A DNA stretch of 64,000 nt from the NCBI GenBank assembly GCA_039814715.1, contig JBCCAR010000008.1, positions 1-64,000 on the forward strand, in the 5' to 3' direction. The translations under genes were made by a program, and so were the position numbers. Shown piece by piece: positions 1 to 8,348 of this stretch. Below the pieces are notes generated by a model. It worked only from the letters and a program-made list of their open reading frames with translations, searched no databases and was not told the origin of the DNA. The stretch is from CAKZYD01 sp039814715 (GTDB taxonomy: Bacteria > Pseudomonadota > Alphaproteobacteria > Sphingomonadales > CAKZYD01). Position 1 is the stretch's first letter, and each line of letters begins with the position of its first letter.

Positions 1-19
1 CAACCACTAGGAGCGATTT

Positions 20-1006
20 ATGAAACTCGTACGATACGGCACGCCCGGTGCCGAGAAACCCGGTTTGATTGATGCCGATGGCAGCAATGCCGCAATCGAA
101 ATTATCGGACTAACCAAAGTCTATGACGGCGGCAAGAAAGCTGTCGATGATGTCTCGCTCACGGTGCCGCAAGGCAGTATGTTTGCCCTGCTCGGCCCCA
201 ATGGGGCAGGAAAATCAACGACAATCAATATCTTAGCTGGACTTGTTCGCAAAACATCTGGGATAGCTAAGATTTGGGGTTGGGATATTGACCAAAACCC
301 ACGCAACGCCCGCGCGTCGATCGGCATCGTTCCGCAAGAAATCTACTTCGATGCTTTTTTTACCCCGCGCGAGATTATGGAAATGACCGCTGGAATGTAT
401 GGCATTCCAAAGCCCGAGCGCAGGACCCAGGCGCTGCTTGATGCTGTGGCCCTTGGAGACAAGGGAAATGCCTATTCACGCACCTTATCTGGCGGCATGA
501 AGCGCAGGCTTTTGATTGCTAAAGCCATGGTCCATGATCCGCCCGTTATCATCCTCGATGAGCCAACCGCAGGTGTTGATATTGAACTGCGCCAGCAGCT
601 CTGGTCCATGGTCCGGGAGCTACACGCCAGAGGCGTCACCATCGTTTTGACCACGCACTACCTGGAAGAAGCTGAAGAGCTGTGTGATACCATTGCCATC
701 ATCGACCACGGCAAAGTGGTCACCTGCGAACCCAAAGAGCAATTGATGGCGCGCGTTGGTGAAAAGCAGGTCACTATTACGCTGGATCAGAACATTACAG
801 ACCTGCCGCCTACCCTGGTTGACTTAAACGCAGAGCTTGTGGGTGGACGCCAGATCATTGTGCATTATGAGACCGCTACCGTGCCTATGGGCCGCATCTT
901 AGATGGCGTCCAAGCCGCTGGCGCATCGATCACGGATTTATCGACAGAAGAAAGCGATCTGGAAGACATCTTCCTGCAGCTTACATCGCGCAACAAGGCA
1001 GCTTAA
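20..1006 (+). CDS. ABC transporter ATP-binding protein (YadG-like) with a foreign-looking N-terminus
   Basis: This is a nucleotide-binding subunit of an ABC-2 type exporter acting at the cytoplasmic face of the inner membrane. Walker A (GPNGAGKST) is at 59-67, the Q-loop Gln at 116, the signature LSGGM at 166-170, Walker B with ILDEP at 178-182 and the H-loop His at 213. The first 22 residues (MKLVRYGTPGAEKPGLIDAD plus GS) do not belong to an ABC fold; they match the conserved start of fumarylacetoacetate hydrolase family proteins. The ABC part begins near SNAAIEIIGL and has no ATG of its own in frame, so it depends on the start at 20 with its AGGAG site. No permease gene follows; nadB starts 4 bases after the stop. 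The ATPase call is secure; the first 22 residues may be a deletion fusion or an assembly join. Confidence 0.9.
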   Translation: MKLVRYGTPGAEKPGLIDADGSNAAIEIIGLTKVYDGGKKAVDDVSLTVPQGSMFALLGPNGAGKSTTINILAGLVRKTSGIAKIWGWDIDQNPRNARASIGIVPQEIYFDAFFTPREIMEMTAGMYGIPKPERRTQALLDAVALGDKGNAYSRTLSGGMKRRLLIAKAMVHDPPVIILDEPTAGVDIELRQQLWSMVRELHARGVTIVLTTHYLEEAEELCDTIAIIDHGKVVTCEPKEQLMARVGEKQVTITLDQNITDLPPTLVDLNAELVGGRQIIVHYETATVPMGRILDGVQAAGASITDLSTEESDLEDIFLQLTSRNKAA

Positions 1007-1009
1007 AGC

Positions 1010-2650
1010 ATGGGGCAAAGACGCATCCAGGCCGACGTCTTGGTTATTGGATCAGGCGCTGCAGGGCTAACAGCGGCCCTGGCGCTGGCTGGCCAGTGCA
1101 AGGTCGCTGTTTTGTCCAAAGGCAAGCTGTCCAACGGCTCAACCCGCTGGGCGCAGGGCGGCATTGCGGCTGTTTTAGAGGCCGAAGATAGCATTGAGAG
1201 CCATATCGAAGACACGCTGATTGCAGGCGCGGGTTTGTGTGATGAAGCAGCCGTTCGCTTTATCGTCAGCCAAGGGGAAGCAGCAATTGACCGGTTGATC
1301 GAAGCAGGTGTCGCCTTTTCAAAAGACGAAGCCCATGAAGATGGCTATGGCTATCACCTCACCCGCGAAGGCGGGCACTCGCACCGGCGCATCATTCATG
1401 TCGATGACGCAACGGGCGCAGCAGTCCAGGAGACGCTTGAAAGCCAAGCGATGGGCCACGAGAACATCACGCTCTACGAGCACAATGTCTGCGTCGATTT
1501 AATCACACACCGCCAGGTTGGTGGGCCCGAACGGGTGCACGGCGCCTATGTCCTCGACCGCAAGCGCCGCAAGGTGGATGTGTTTGAAGCCAAGGCTGTG
1601 ATCCTAGCAACAGGCGGCGCGTCTAAAGTCTATCTCTACACGTCCAACCCCGATGGTGCGACAGGAGATGGTATGGCGATTGCCTGGCGTGCAGGCTGCC
1701 GCATCGCAAATATGGAATTCAACCAATTTCACCCCACATGCCTCTATCACCCTAAAGCCAAAAGCTTTTTAATCACAGAAGCCATGCGCGGTGAAGGCGC
1801 GCATCTCAAACTGCCGGACGGCACACGCTTCATGCCCAAGTTCGATGACCGCGCTGAACTTGCCCCGCGCGATATCGTTGCGCGCGCCATTGACCATGAA
1901 ATGAAGCGACTGGGCGCCGACCATCTGTACCTGGACATATCGCACCAGCCGCAAGATTTTATCATCTCCCACTTCCCCACCATCTACCGCCGGTGCTTAG
2001 ATTTCGGGATCGACATCACCAAAGACCAAATCCCCATCGTGCCCGCAGCGCACTATACCTGCGGCGGTGTGGTGACGGACCTGGACGGGCAAACAGACCT
2101 TCCGGGCCTTTACGCCATCGGTGAATGCAGCCAAACTGGCCTGCACGGCGCCAATCGCATGGCCTCCAACTCGCTCCTCGAATGCCTCGTCATGGGCGAT
2201 GCTGCTGCGAGGGATATTACGCAGAAACTCCCTGATTTAGCAGCGCCTACATCGGCGCCGGATTGGGATGAAAGCCGGGTACGCGATAGTGATGAGGAAG
2301 TCGTCATTACGCACAACTGGCAAGAGCTGCGCCGCTTCATGTGGGACTATGTGGGCATCGTGCGGACTACAAAACGCCTCGAACGCGCGCAAAACCGCGT
2401 CGACCTGCTCATGCGCGAAGTTGAAGACTTCTACGGCAATTTCCGCGTCACCCGCGACCTCCTTGAACTTCGCAACCTCGTCACCGTTGCAGGCCTCATC
2501 GTCCAATCGGCGACCGCCCGAGAGGAAAGCCGCGGGCTGCACTATACTAAGGACTTCCCAAACTTAGCAGACGTCGCCCACGACACAGTCCTCACACCGC
2601 CCGAGCGTGCTGCTGAGTCAGAATTGCATGCAAACGTTGCAACTGGCTGA
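1010..2650 (+). CDS. nadB: L-aspartate oxidase
   Basis: This cytoplasmic FAD enzyme oxidises L-aspartate to iminoaspartate, the first step of de novo NAD synthesis. The FAD dinucleotide-binding motif GSGAAG is at 14-19, followed by the flavin-contacting segment around GSTRWAQGGIAA (about 43-54), the fumarate reductase/succinate dehydrogenase-type FAD domain with RGEGAHL, and a C-terminal helical domain. At 546 aa it has the usual family length. It starts 4 bases after the ABC ATPase stop, so the two are probably cotranscribed. The usual partners nadA and nadC are not in the window. NadB rather than succinate dehydrogenase SdhA is favoured by the length, the N-terminus and the lack of sdh neighbours. 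Confidence 0.93.
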   Translation: MGQRRIQADVLVIGSGAAGLTAALALAGQCKVAVLSKGKLSNGSTRWAQGGIAAVLEAEDSIESHIEDTLIAGAGLCDEAAVRFIVSQGEAAIDRLIEAGVAFSKDEAHEDGYGYHLTREGGHSHRRIIHVDDATGAAVQETLESQAMGHENITLYEHNVCVDLITHRQVGGPERVHGAYVLDRKRRKVDVFEAKAVILATGGASKVYLYTSNPDGATGDGMAIAWRAGCRIANMEFNQFHPTCLYHPKAKSFLITEAMRGEGAHLKLPDGTRFMPKFDDRAELAPRDIVARAIDHEMKRLGADHLYLDISHQPQDFIISHFPTIYRRCLDFGIDITKDQIPIVPAAHYTCGGVVTDLDGQTDLPGLYAIGECSQTGLHGANRMASNSLLECLVMGDAAARDITQKLPDLAAPTSAPDWDESRVRDSDEEVVITHNWQELRRFMWDYVGIVRTTKRLERAQNRVDLLMREVEDFYGNFRVTRDLLELRNLVTVAGLIVQSATAREESRGLHYTKDFPNLADVAHDTVLTPPERAAESELHANVATG

Positions 2651-2723
2651 GACTATTGCCTTAAATAGCAGTACACAGAGCCGAACGCTGACTTTGCGTC
2701 CAGCGCTGCTGCAGGGTGAGATC

Positions 2724-2861
2724 CTAAAGTAAAGCATACTCATCTTCAGCATTGCGCCGCGCGGCCAATACCGCCTCAACCTCATCACTCAGCTCAGCCT
2801 ACCAGAGATCGATGCGAATGGTTTTCTTGCGAATGACGAAAAGGCCTGTCACCGTTGGCAT
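2724..2861 (-). pseudogene. Possible remnant ORF with an internal stop, antisense to an intergenic region
   Basis: On the minus strand a frame opens with ATG at 2861-2859 and runs to TAG at 2726-2724, interrupted by an in-frame TAG at 2801-2799 (codon 21). The part after the internal stop reads as a plausible acidic-helical C-terminus (AELSDEVEAVLAARR, then NAEDEYALL), and the part before it is basic (RKKTIRIDLW). No ribosome binding site precedes the ATG and I recognise no family. It could be a decayed small gene or chance. The remainder of the 231-base gap between nadB and the DUF4153 gene shows nothing else I can name. Confidence 0.2.
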
Positions 2862-2881
2862 TCAGATCTTGGGAGGAATGC

Positions 2882-4579
2882 ATGAAGGTCACGGTAATCT
2901 CGCAGCCGATTGAACGCTGGAGCTTTGTCGCCATTGGCGCCTTGCAGGGATGGCTTGTCTGGACCCTGGGTGAAATTCTGGATGACCGGGTATCCGCGTT
3001 TTGGGATGCAAACCTGGTCGGCGCGCTCATCTTTTTGGCCATCGCGCCGCTGCTTTTCTTCACCCTGCGTTACAATGCCAGCCGGATGAGGAGCGCCTTG
3101 CTCGCGGTTGTCGTCGGAGCGCTTTATTATGTCCTGTGGGCGCTGCTCTATCATCGCTTTGGGGAGACCGTGCTAGGGCTTGCGACTGGCGCTGGCCTCC
3201 TTGGCGCCTTGCTTGCCAGCGGGGCGCTACGCGCTGCCAATCTAAGTGCGGCGGAGAGTTTTCACATGCGGCTTCTGCTGAGCACCTGGTCTAGCATCCT
3301 ATCGCTAGCGGTCGCCCTTCTCGCAGCGGGGATCGTGCTCGGCTTAATCGCAGCCAGCGCAGCGCTTATTCGCTTTGCCGGACTGAAAGATGTCGCCCGC
3401 TTTTTGACAGATGCCTATGTGATGGCGAGTGTGTTTGGCGCCTCGATGGCCTTTATGTTTGCCTTGATTGCCGAGCGCGACCGGCTCATGGACGGCGTTG
3501 TCCAAGTGATCGTTTTGGCAAGCCGGTACCTTTATTTGTTGGTCCTCGGTTTGATTGGCTTAGTACTGCTGGCAATGGCCTTGGGCAGCGTCAGTGATTT
3601 GAGCCGCCAGGTCTCCGTCGCTGGCTTGTCGCTGGGGCTTTCAGGAGCAGCGCTTGTGTTAGGCTTAAGCGGCGCAATTGAGCCGCCAGATATCAGCGGC
3701 TGGATCACGCAAGTCTTGCGCTTTGGTTGGGGACTGGCTTTGCCGCTGGTAATCATAGCAATGTATGCCACGCACCTGCGCATCGCCCAATATGGCCTCA
3801 CGCCTGAGCGCATTTTCTTAATTGAGCTATGCGTGCTCGCAGCTGTGCTGATCGGCGGATTGACACTTTCAGCTATCCTGCCCGGCTCTGCGTTTCGCGA
3901 TAAAACGCTTGGATGCTTTGTTGGCGCTGTGGCCGCCTTTTTAGTGCTCTCGGTTACGCCCTTTGTTAGCTGGCAAGATATTGCCAATCGTAACCAAGCT
4001 GCACGCTTGCCTCGCGGCGAAGATGGGGTGAGTATTGATGCCGCGCATTATCTTTGGCACTACGGCGGAACCCAAGGCCAGGCGATTTTGTCCGGCTTTG
4101 AAAAAGCATTGCCGCAAGGCGAGCAGCGAACACAGATCGCCAAAATCCGTGAGTCTAGCCGGTACCGCCCGCAGCGCCCAAAAGACGCTTTTGACCAAGC
4201 CGCTCTGTTTGAAACTCTGCCAGTTCTGCCAGACGGTGCGGCCCTTCCAGAGGGGTTTGCCAGCAACAGCTGGCTCCCTGACACGCCTGCGGAGTACATC
4301 TATGTTTTGCAAAGTTGTGCGAAACGAGCCGAGGATACGTGCCGCATTTATGTTGCGGATGTGTTGCCGCTAGTGCCAGGCAGCGAAGTCTTGGTGTTTG
4401 CCGAGCGGACAAACCAAATGGCTCTCTTTGCCTTGCGCCCAGAAAGTTCACTCTGGCGCTTTGAAGGCATGATGTTTCAGCGCGAAGCGGCGGACAAAGA
4501 CGCCGCTGACGGCTTTTCGGTCCGCCCGCCTGATACCTACGATGTGTTGCTTGATGGACGGCGCTTCAAGCTCAATTGA
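2882..4579 (+). CDS. DUF4153-type polytopic membrane protein
   Basis: This is an inner-membrane protein of unknown function. From the ATG at 2882 (GGGAGG site at 2871-2876) it is 565 aa; an in-frame TTG at 2855 has no comparable site. About ten hydrophobic segments fill residues 15-375. A soluble C-terminal part follows, with the pattern NRNQAARLPRGEDGVSIDAA and later LLDGRRFKL. The segment RIAQYGLTPERI (near residue 295) and the RNQ/ARL segment are what I associate with DUF4153 proteins of alphaproteobacteria. It stands alone between nadB and a hydrolase-SDR pair, so context gives no function. Confidence 0.72.
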   Translation: MKVTVISQPIERWSFVAIGALQGWLVWTLGEILDDRVSAFWDANLVGALIFLAIAPLLFFTLRYNASRMRSALLAVVVGALYYVLWALLYHRFGETVLGLATGAGLLGALLASGALRAANLSAAESFHMRLLLSTWSSILSLAVALLAAGIVLGLIAASAALIRFAGLKDVARFLTDAYVMASVFGASMAFMFALIAERDRLMDGVVQVIVLASRYLYLLVLGLIGLVLLAMALGSVSDLSRQVSVAGLSLGLSGAALVLGLSGAIEPPDISGWITQVLRFGWGLALPLVIIAMYATHLRIAQYGLTPERIFLIELCVLAAVLIGGLTLSAILPGSAFRDKTLGCFVGAVAAFLVLSVTPFVSWQDIANRNQAARLPRGEDGVSIDAAHYLWHYGGTQGQAILSGFEKALPQGEQRTQIAKIRESSRYRPQRPKDAFDQAALFETLPVLPDGAALPEGFASNSWLPDTPAEYIYVLQSCAKRAEDTCRIYVADVLPLVPGSEVLVFAERTNQMALFALRPESSLWRFEGMMFQREAADKDAADGFSVRPPDTYDVLLDGRRFKLN

Positions 4580-4605
4580 GCCCTCTAACCGGCAGTTGGA
4601 TAGAT

Positions 4606-4630
4606 GCGCTCAAAACGCTTTTGAATGCGC
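4606..4630. repeat. Short inverted repeat between two genes
   Basis: GCGCTCAAAA and TTTTGA-AT-GCGC face each other across the 3-base centre CGC, with a 2-base bulge in the right arm. It lies 27 bases after the DUF4153 stop and 45 bases before the hydrolase start. No T-run follows, so it is not a typical terminator. It could be an operator or a chance palindrome. Confidence 0.3.
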
Positions 4631-4674
4631 AAACCATCTGTAGGACTGCGGGTGTGTGAAATAGGACGCTGCCC

Positions 4675-5502
4675 ATGGGTGACATGTTGATTGATCGGCA
4701 TTTTTTAAGGCTTGAGCACGGGCTAGTTCATTACCGCGAGGCCGGCGACCCAGCCGCGCCGCCGCTGTTGATGCTGCATGCTTCGCCTGCGTCCTCTAAA
4801 TCACAAGAGCCCCTGATGCTCGCGCTTGCAGACCGCTACTGCGTTTATGCGCCAGACACGCCCGGAAATGGCGAATCTGACGCACTCGCTCTGGAAAGCC
4901 CGACGCTTGTGGATTACGCACGAACAATGGACGCCTTTTGCGCCGGTCTCGGGCTGGAAGAGGTTGCGCTTTATGGCACGCATACTGGCGCGCACATCGG
5001 CATAGAATGGGCCGCGACATCGCCGTATCGGCTTAGCGCTATGATCCTAGACGGTGTAGCCTTGCTATCGCCTGACATGCGCCAGGAGTTTTTAGATCAC
5101 TATGCGCCGCCTAAACAGCCTGAACCCGATGGCAGCCAGTTCCACTGGGCGTGGCACTTTATGCGCGATCAAATGATCTTTTTTCCGCATTACCAGAAAG
5201 ATTTAGATCACCTGCGTCCGGGCGGCACCTTTGACGCGCGTATTCTCCACACACTGACGCTGGACGTGCTGAAAGCGCTGGAGACATATCACTTGCCCTA
5301 TGAAGCCGTCTTCCGGCAGGACCCGATTGCAATGGCCGAGAAGACGAATATCAAAACGCTGGTTCTCACGTCTGATGACGGCCCTATTGAAACGGGAATG
5401 GAGCCGCTGATAGCGGCGTTGCCGCAGTCCTACACCGCGCAAACCGATGGCAGCCCGGCGCAAAAAGCAGGCGCCATCCAGTTCTTTTTAGGAGACGAAT
5501 AA
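4675..5502 (+). CDS. Alpha/beta hydrolase-fold protein with His at the nucleophile position
   Basis: A 275 aa cytoplasmic alpha/beta hydrolase fold: oxyanion-hole segment LHASPAS (34-40), strand and turn PDTPGNGESD (60-69), and nucleophile elbow GTHTG (101-105). The family motif is G-x-Ser/Asp/Cys-x-G, but here the central residue is His103 (codon CAT at 4981). The protein may therefore be non-hydrolytic or use another chemistry. Its stop codon (5500-5502) directly abuts the ATG of the SDR gene at 5503, so the two are translated together and probably serve one pathway. The substrate is unknown. An ATG a few codons downstream (MLIDRHF) is an alternative start. Confidence 0.8.
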   Translation: MGDMLIDRHFLRLEHGLVHYREAGDPAAPPLLMLHASPASSKSQEPLMLALADRYCVYAPDTPGNGESDALALESPTLVDYARTMDAFCAGLGLEEVALYGTHTGAHIGIEWAATSPYRLSAMILDGVALLSPDMRQEFLDHYAPPKQPEPDGSQFHWAWHFMRDQMIFFPHYQKDLDHLRPGGTFDARILHTLTLDVLKALETYHLPYEAVFRQDPIAMAEKTNIKTLVLTSDDGPIETGMEPLIAALPQSYTAQTDGSPAQKAGAIQFFLGDE

Positions 5503-6255
5503 ATGTTGCTTAAAGACAAAATATGCCTGGTCGTGGGCGCGAGCACGGGCATGGGCCGCCGCACAGCCATCCATGCCGGTGAGCAAGGCGCAAAGCTGAT
5601 CATCGCCGCGCGGCGTTTGGACGAATGCCAAAAGATTATCGACGCGCATATCGCTGCTGGCGGTGAGGGCATGGCCATTGAGATGGACGGCACCAAAGAA
5701 GACAGCGTGAATGCTGGCATGGACCGAGTGGAAGCGCGCTACGGCAAGCTTGATTGCGTCTTCAACAATATCGGCAATACACAGGGCTTTGGGCCCTTTG
5801 TCGAGACGCCGCTAGAGCGCTGGAACGCCTCTATGGACGTGAACGTGACCAGCGTGTTCATGCTTATGAAACGGCAAATCCCGCTGCTAATCAAAGCAGG
5901 TGGCGGCGCCATTGTGAACAACTCGTCTACGGCCGGTGTTCAAGGCGTGCCCACCATGGCAGATTATTGCGCCTCAAAATGGGGCCTGATCGGCCTCACT
6001 TATACTGTGGCAAAAGAACATGGCCCAGACGGCATCCGCTGCCTCGCAATCGCCCCCGGCATTATCATGACCGAGCGCGCGCAGCAGATGGAGAAAAACA
6101 TGCCAGACCTCTTCAAAGACCTGCGCGAAGGCATCCCGATGCAAAAAACAGGCGAGATGCAAGATATCGCAGAGCTCGTCTGCTTCCTCATGAGCGAAAA
6201 GGCGAATTACATCACTGGCGTCACGGTACCGATTGATGGCGGCCGCACCGCCTAG
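5503..6255 (+). CDS. Short-chain dehydrogenase/reductase
   Basis: A 250 aa classical SDR with a Rossmann fold, probably an NAD(P)H-dependent oxidoreductase in the cytoplasm. The cofactor motif GASTGMG is at about 12-18, followed by the basic AARR that often selects NADP(H). NNIG replaces the usual NNAG, the catalytic Ser lies in NSSTAGVQG, and YCASK supplies Tyr and Lys. The C-terminal GVTVPIDGG is typical. It is translationally adjacent to the upstream alpha/beta hydrolase-fold gene. The substrate cannot be deduced; FabG-like fatty acid reduction is possible but there is no fab context. Confidence 0.9.
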   Translation: MLLKDKICLVVGASTGMGRRTAIHAGEQGAKLIIAARRLDECQKIIDAHIAAGGEGMAIEMDGTKEDSVNAGMDRVEARYGKLDCVFNNIGNTQGFGPFVETPLERWNASMDVNVTSVFMLMKRQIPLLIKAGGGAIVNNSSTAGVQGVPTMADYCASKWGLIGLTYTVAKEHGPDGIRCLAIAPGIIMTERAQQMEKNMPDLFKDLREGIPMQKTGEMQDIAELVCFLMSEKANYITGVTVPIDGGRTA

Positions 6256-6281
6256 GCGCAGTTGACGGAATTGAGCCAGCG

Positions 6282-7115
6282 CTAGCCCAATGCATCGGCC
6301 CTGCGCTTGGCAGCGTCAACTGTGTCTGCAATCAACGGCTTTAGCCCGCCTTCTTGCATCAGCACATCCAGCCCGGCTTGGGTCGTCCCTCCAGGGCTAG
6401 TAACGTTGATGCGCAGTTGCTGCGGACTGGCGGTGCGCGCTGCAGCCAAGGCGCCTGCGCCATAGACGGTTTCGATTGCTAAGGCTTCAGCCACATCGGG
6501 CTTCAGACCCTGGTCAATGCCAGCGGCGGCAAGACATTCAATCATGTGAAACACATAAGCTGGGCCTGAGCCGGAGACGGCGGTCACGGCATTGAGATCG
6601 CTTTCGGCGTCCACCCAGACGGTGCGGCCAGCAGCTTGCATGAGCGCGGCGCAGCCATCACGCGCGCTATCGCTTACGCGCGGCTCGGCGAAAAGAGCGG
6701 TCACACCTTTGCCGATCGAAGCGGGCGTATTGGGCATGGTGCGCACAATGCCCCCGGCTGATGGCAAGGCCTGGGCAATTGTTTGAATGGATGTACCGGC
6801 CATAATGGAAAGCGCGGTGGTCTTGGCGTCGCAAGCTTTGGCGATACTCGCGGCTGCATCATCAAAAATCTGCGGCTTAACGGCGAGGATAACGATACCG
6901 GCTGCCATGTCCGCTGGCGTGCGGGCAGCGCATTGCTCTTCAGGGATGCCAAGCTCAGGAAGGCCAGGCTCTGCGATCACTGGATCAACAATGAAGACTT
7001 GCCCGCGCGGCAACCCTTGGCTCAACCAGCCAGCCAGAAGCGCCTGGCCCATATTTCCGCAGCCGAGCAGCACCAAGGGCCGATCAGCGCTGATCACGCC
7101 GCCAAAGCCTGCCAT
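6282..7115 (-). CDS. proC: Pyrroline-5-carboxylate reductase
   Basis: ProC reduces 1-pyrroline-5-carboxylate to proline with NAD(P)H, the last step of proline synthesis, in the cytoplasm. The N-terminal dinucleotide motif GCGNMG is at 18-23. The C-terminal oligomerisation domain carries GSGPAYVFHMIE and the family signature around NVTSPGGTTQAGL. At 277 aa it has normal length. The start lies 4 bases downstream of the ybjN stop, so the two are coupled. proC-ybjN-ubiK opposite lgt is an arrangement I know from alphaproteobacteria. Confidence 0.95.
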   Translation of the reverse strand: MAGFGGVISADRPLVLLGCGNMGQALLAGWLSQGLPRGQVFIVDPVIAEPGLPELGIPEEQCAARTPADMAAGIVILAVKPQIFDDAAASIAKACDAKTTALSIMAGTSIQTIAQALPSAGGIVRTMPNTPASIGKGVTALFAEPRVSDSARDGCAALMQAAGRTVWVDAESDLNAVTAVSGSGPAYVFHMIECLAAAGIDQGLKPDVAEALAIETVYGAGALAAARTASPQQLRINVTSPGGTTQAGLDVLMQEGGLKPLIADTVDAAKRRADALG

Positions 7116-7119
7116 AGGA

Positions 7120-7626
7120 TCAGGCCGTGCCTACTGTGTCGAGCATGGCGGCCTCAACGGCTTCGGCTGGGCTTTTTCCAGCCCACAACACGAACTGAAA
7201 TACCGGGTAAAACCGGTCGCTTTCGCCAATGGCGGTCTGCACCAGGGCATGCGCATGGCTTGGCGAGAGCTGGGCTTGCTCGTCTAAGAAGGTCGCATGG
7301 CGATAGAGCAACGCGTCCCCATCGGTCCAACTTTCGAAATGACCCATCCAAAGCCGCTCATTGATCAGCGATAGGGCTTCGCAGATCGGCGGGCGTTTCG
7401 CTTCAGGCACTTTAAGATCAAACATATTAACCGCCTGCAGCACCCCTTCTGACTGACGCCAGAAAAACCGAAGCTGATAGTCACACCATCCGCTTGGCAC
7501 GACGGCGGTAATTTCTTCATCACCTTCGCGCTCAAATGCCCATTCATTGGCTTCAAACAGCTCCTCCACACTATCGAGTGGATTTGCCAGCAATTGGCTT
7601 TGCTCTTCGTGCTGCATTAGGGTCAT
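7120..7626 (-). CDS. YbjN domain-containing protein
   Basis: A 168 aa soluble protein of the YbjN family (type III secretion chaperone-like fold). The family pattern is visible in the N-terminal strand-helix part (SVEELFEANEWAFEREGDEE), the CDYQLRFFWR segment and the long C-terminal helices (HALVQTAIGESDRFYPVFQF). In Escherichia coli YbjN is linked to stress and motility, but the molecular role is not settled. It lies immediately upstream of proC with a 4-base gap. The 191 bases between it and the ubiK stop contain no other gene I can support. Confidence 0.85.
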   Translation of the reverse strand: MTLMQHEEQSQLLANPLDSVEELFEANEWAFEREGDEEITAVVPSGWCDYQLRFFWRQSEGVLQAVNMFDLKVPEAKRPPICEALSLINERLWMGHFESWTDGDALLYRHATFLDEQAQLSPSHAHALVQTAIGESDRFYPVFQFVLWAGKSPAEAVEAAMLDTVGTA

Positions 7627-7817
7627 GTGAGCCGTCTCCCGGAAGTCGGGGTTGGCGCAATGGCCAACCCAGCTGTTGGCGCTCGCCTAGCGGAAACAAC
7701 ATTTAGCGTCTTTATTACCGCCAGACACTAGATACCGTGTCATGCAGCAAGATGAAACGCAACCTTCGCGTTTTTAGGTCACACAAGTTTCATGTGGATA
7801 AGTCCAAGCGTATTGGC

Positions 7818-8204
7818 TTAGGTCTTCGGCGTTGATTTTGCTGCTTTCTTGGCCGCTGGTTTGCGCGCGGAAGACTTTGGCGCTGTCTTTGCAGCAGGCT
7901 TTTTCGCTGTTGACGCTGCCTTCGCCCGCGTGGTGGTCCGCCGTTTTGGTGCTGGCTTTGGCGCCGCAGCCGCTTTGAGCGCAGCAATTTCTTCGAGCAA
8001 CTTTTCGTTTTCTTCGCGCGCTTTGAGCGCCATAGTCCGCACCGCCTCAAATTCATCGCGGGTGACCAGGTCCATATCCGCCATCATATCTTCCATACGC
8101 GCGCGCAGCGCCGCCTGGGCTTCATCACGCAGACCGCCCAGCGTGCTCATGGCGCTGGAGGCAACTTTGGCAAAGTCTTCAAAAATCGGGTTGCGGTCGG
8201 TCAT
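7818..8204 (-). CDS. ubiK: UbiK/BMFP family accessory factor with a Lys/Ala-rich tail
   Basis: A 128 aa protein. Residues 1-75 form the coiled-coil BMFP/YqiC domain (NPIFEDFAKVASSAMSTLGG, then RDEFEAVRTMALKAREENEKL). In enterobacteria UbiK supports the soluble ubiquinone-biosynthesis complex. The last 45 or so residues are almost only Lys, Ala, Pro, Arg and Thr, histone H1-like, which suggests nucleic-acid or membrane contact; this is longer than in E. coli UbiK. I prefer the ATG at 8204, which follows AAAGGTG, over the one at 8228. It is divergent from lgt, sharing the 8205-8348 promoter region. Confidence 0.78.
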   Translation of the reverse strand: MTDRNPIFEDFAKVASSAMSTLGGLRDEAQAALRARMEDMMADMDLVTRDEFEAVRTMALKAREENEKLLEEIAALKAAAAPKPAPKRRTTTRAKAASTAKKPAAKTAPKSSARKPAAKKAAKSTPKT

Positions 8205-8348
8205 AACGGGCACCTTTGTCGTTTCCATTCAAGTAGGGCTTTGCCAGGCATAATTCAACGCGGCAATGCGGCCCGCTTTGTGCTTTGCTTGACAAGGGCC
8301 CAAGAGCCAGCAACATCTGCGCTGCATTCTAAGGCAAAAGGTCCCGCT

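Noticed and set aside
6783..7364. Plus-strand frames opposite proC and ybjN
   Set aside because: Translations have no domain character and lie wholly over two well-supported genes.
7818..7960. Repetitive GC-rich tract at the ubiK 3' end
   Set aside because: It encodes a Lys/Ala/Pro-rich tail in frame; no independent repeat unit is evident.
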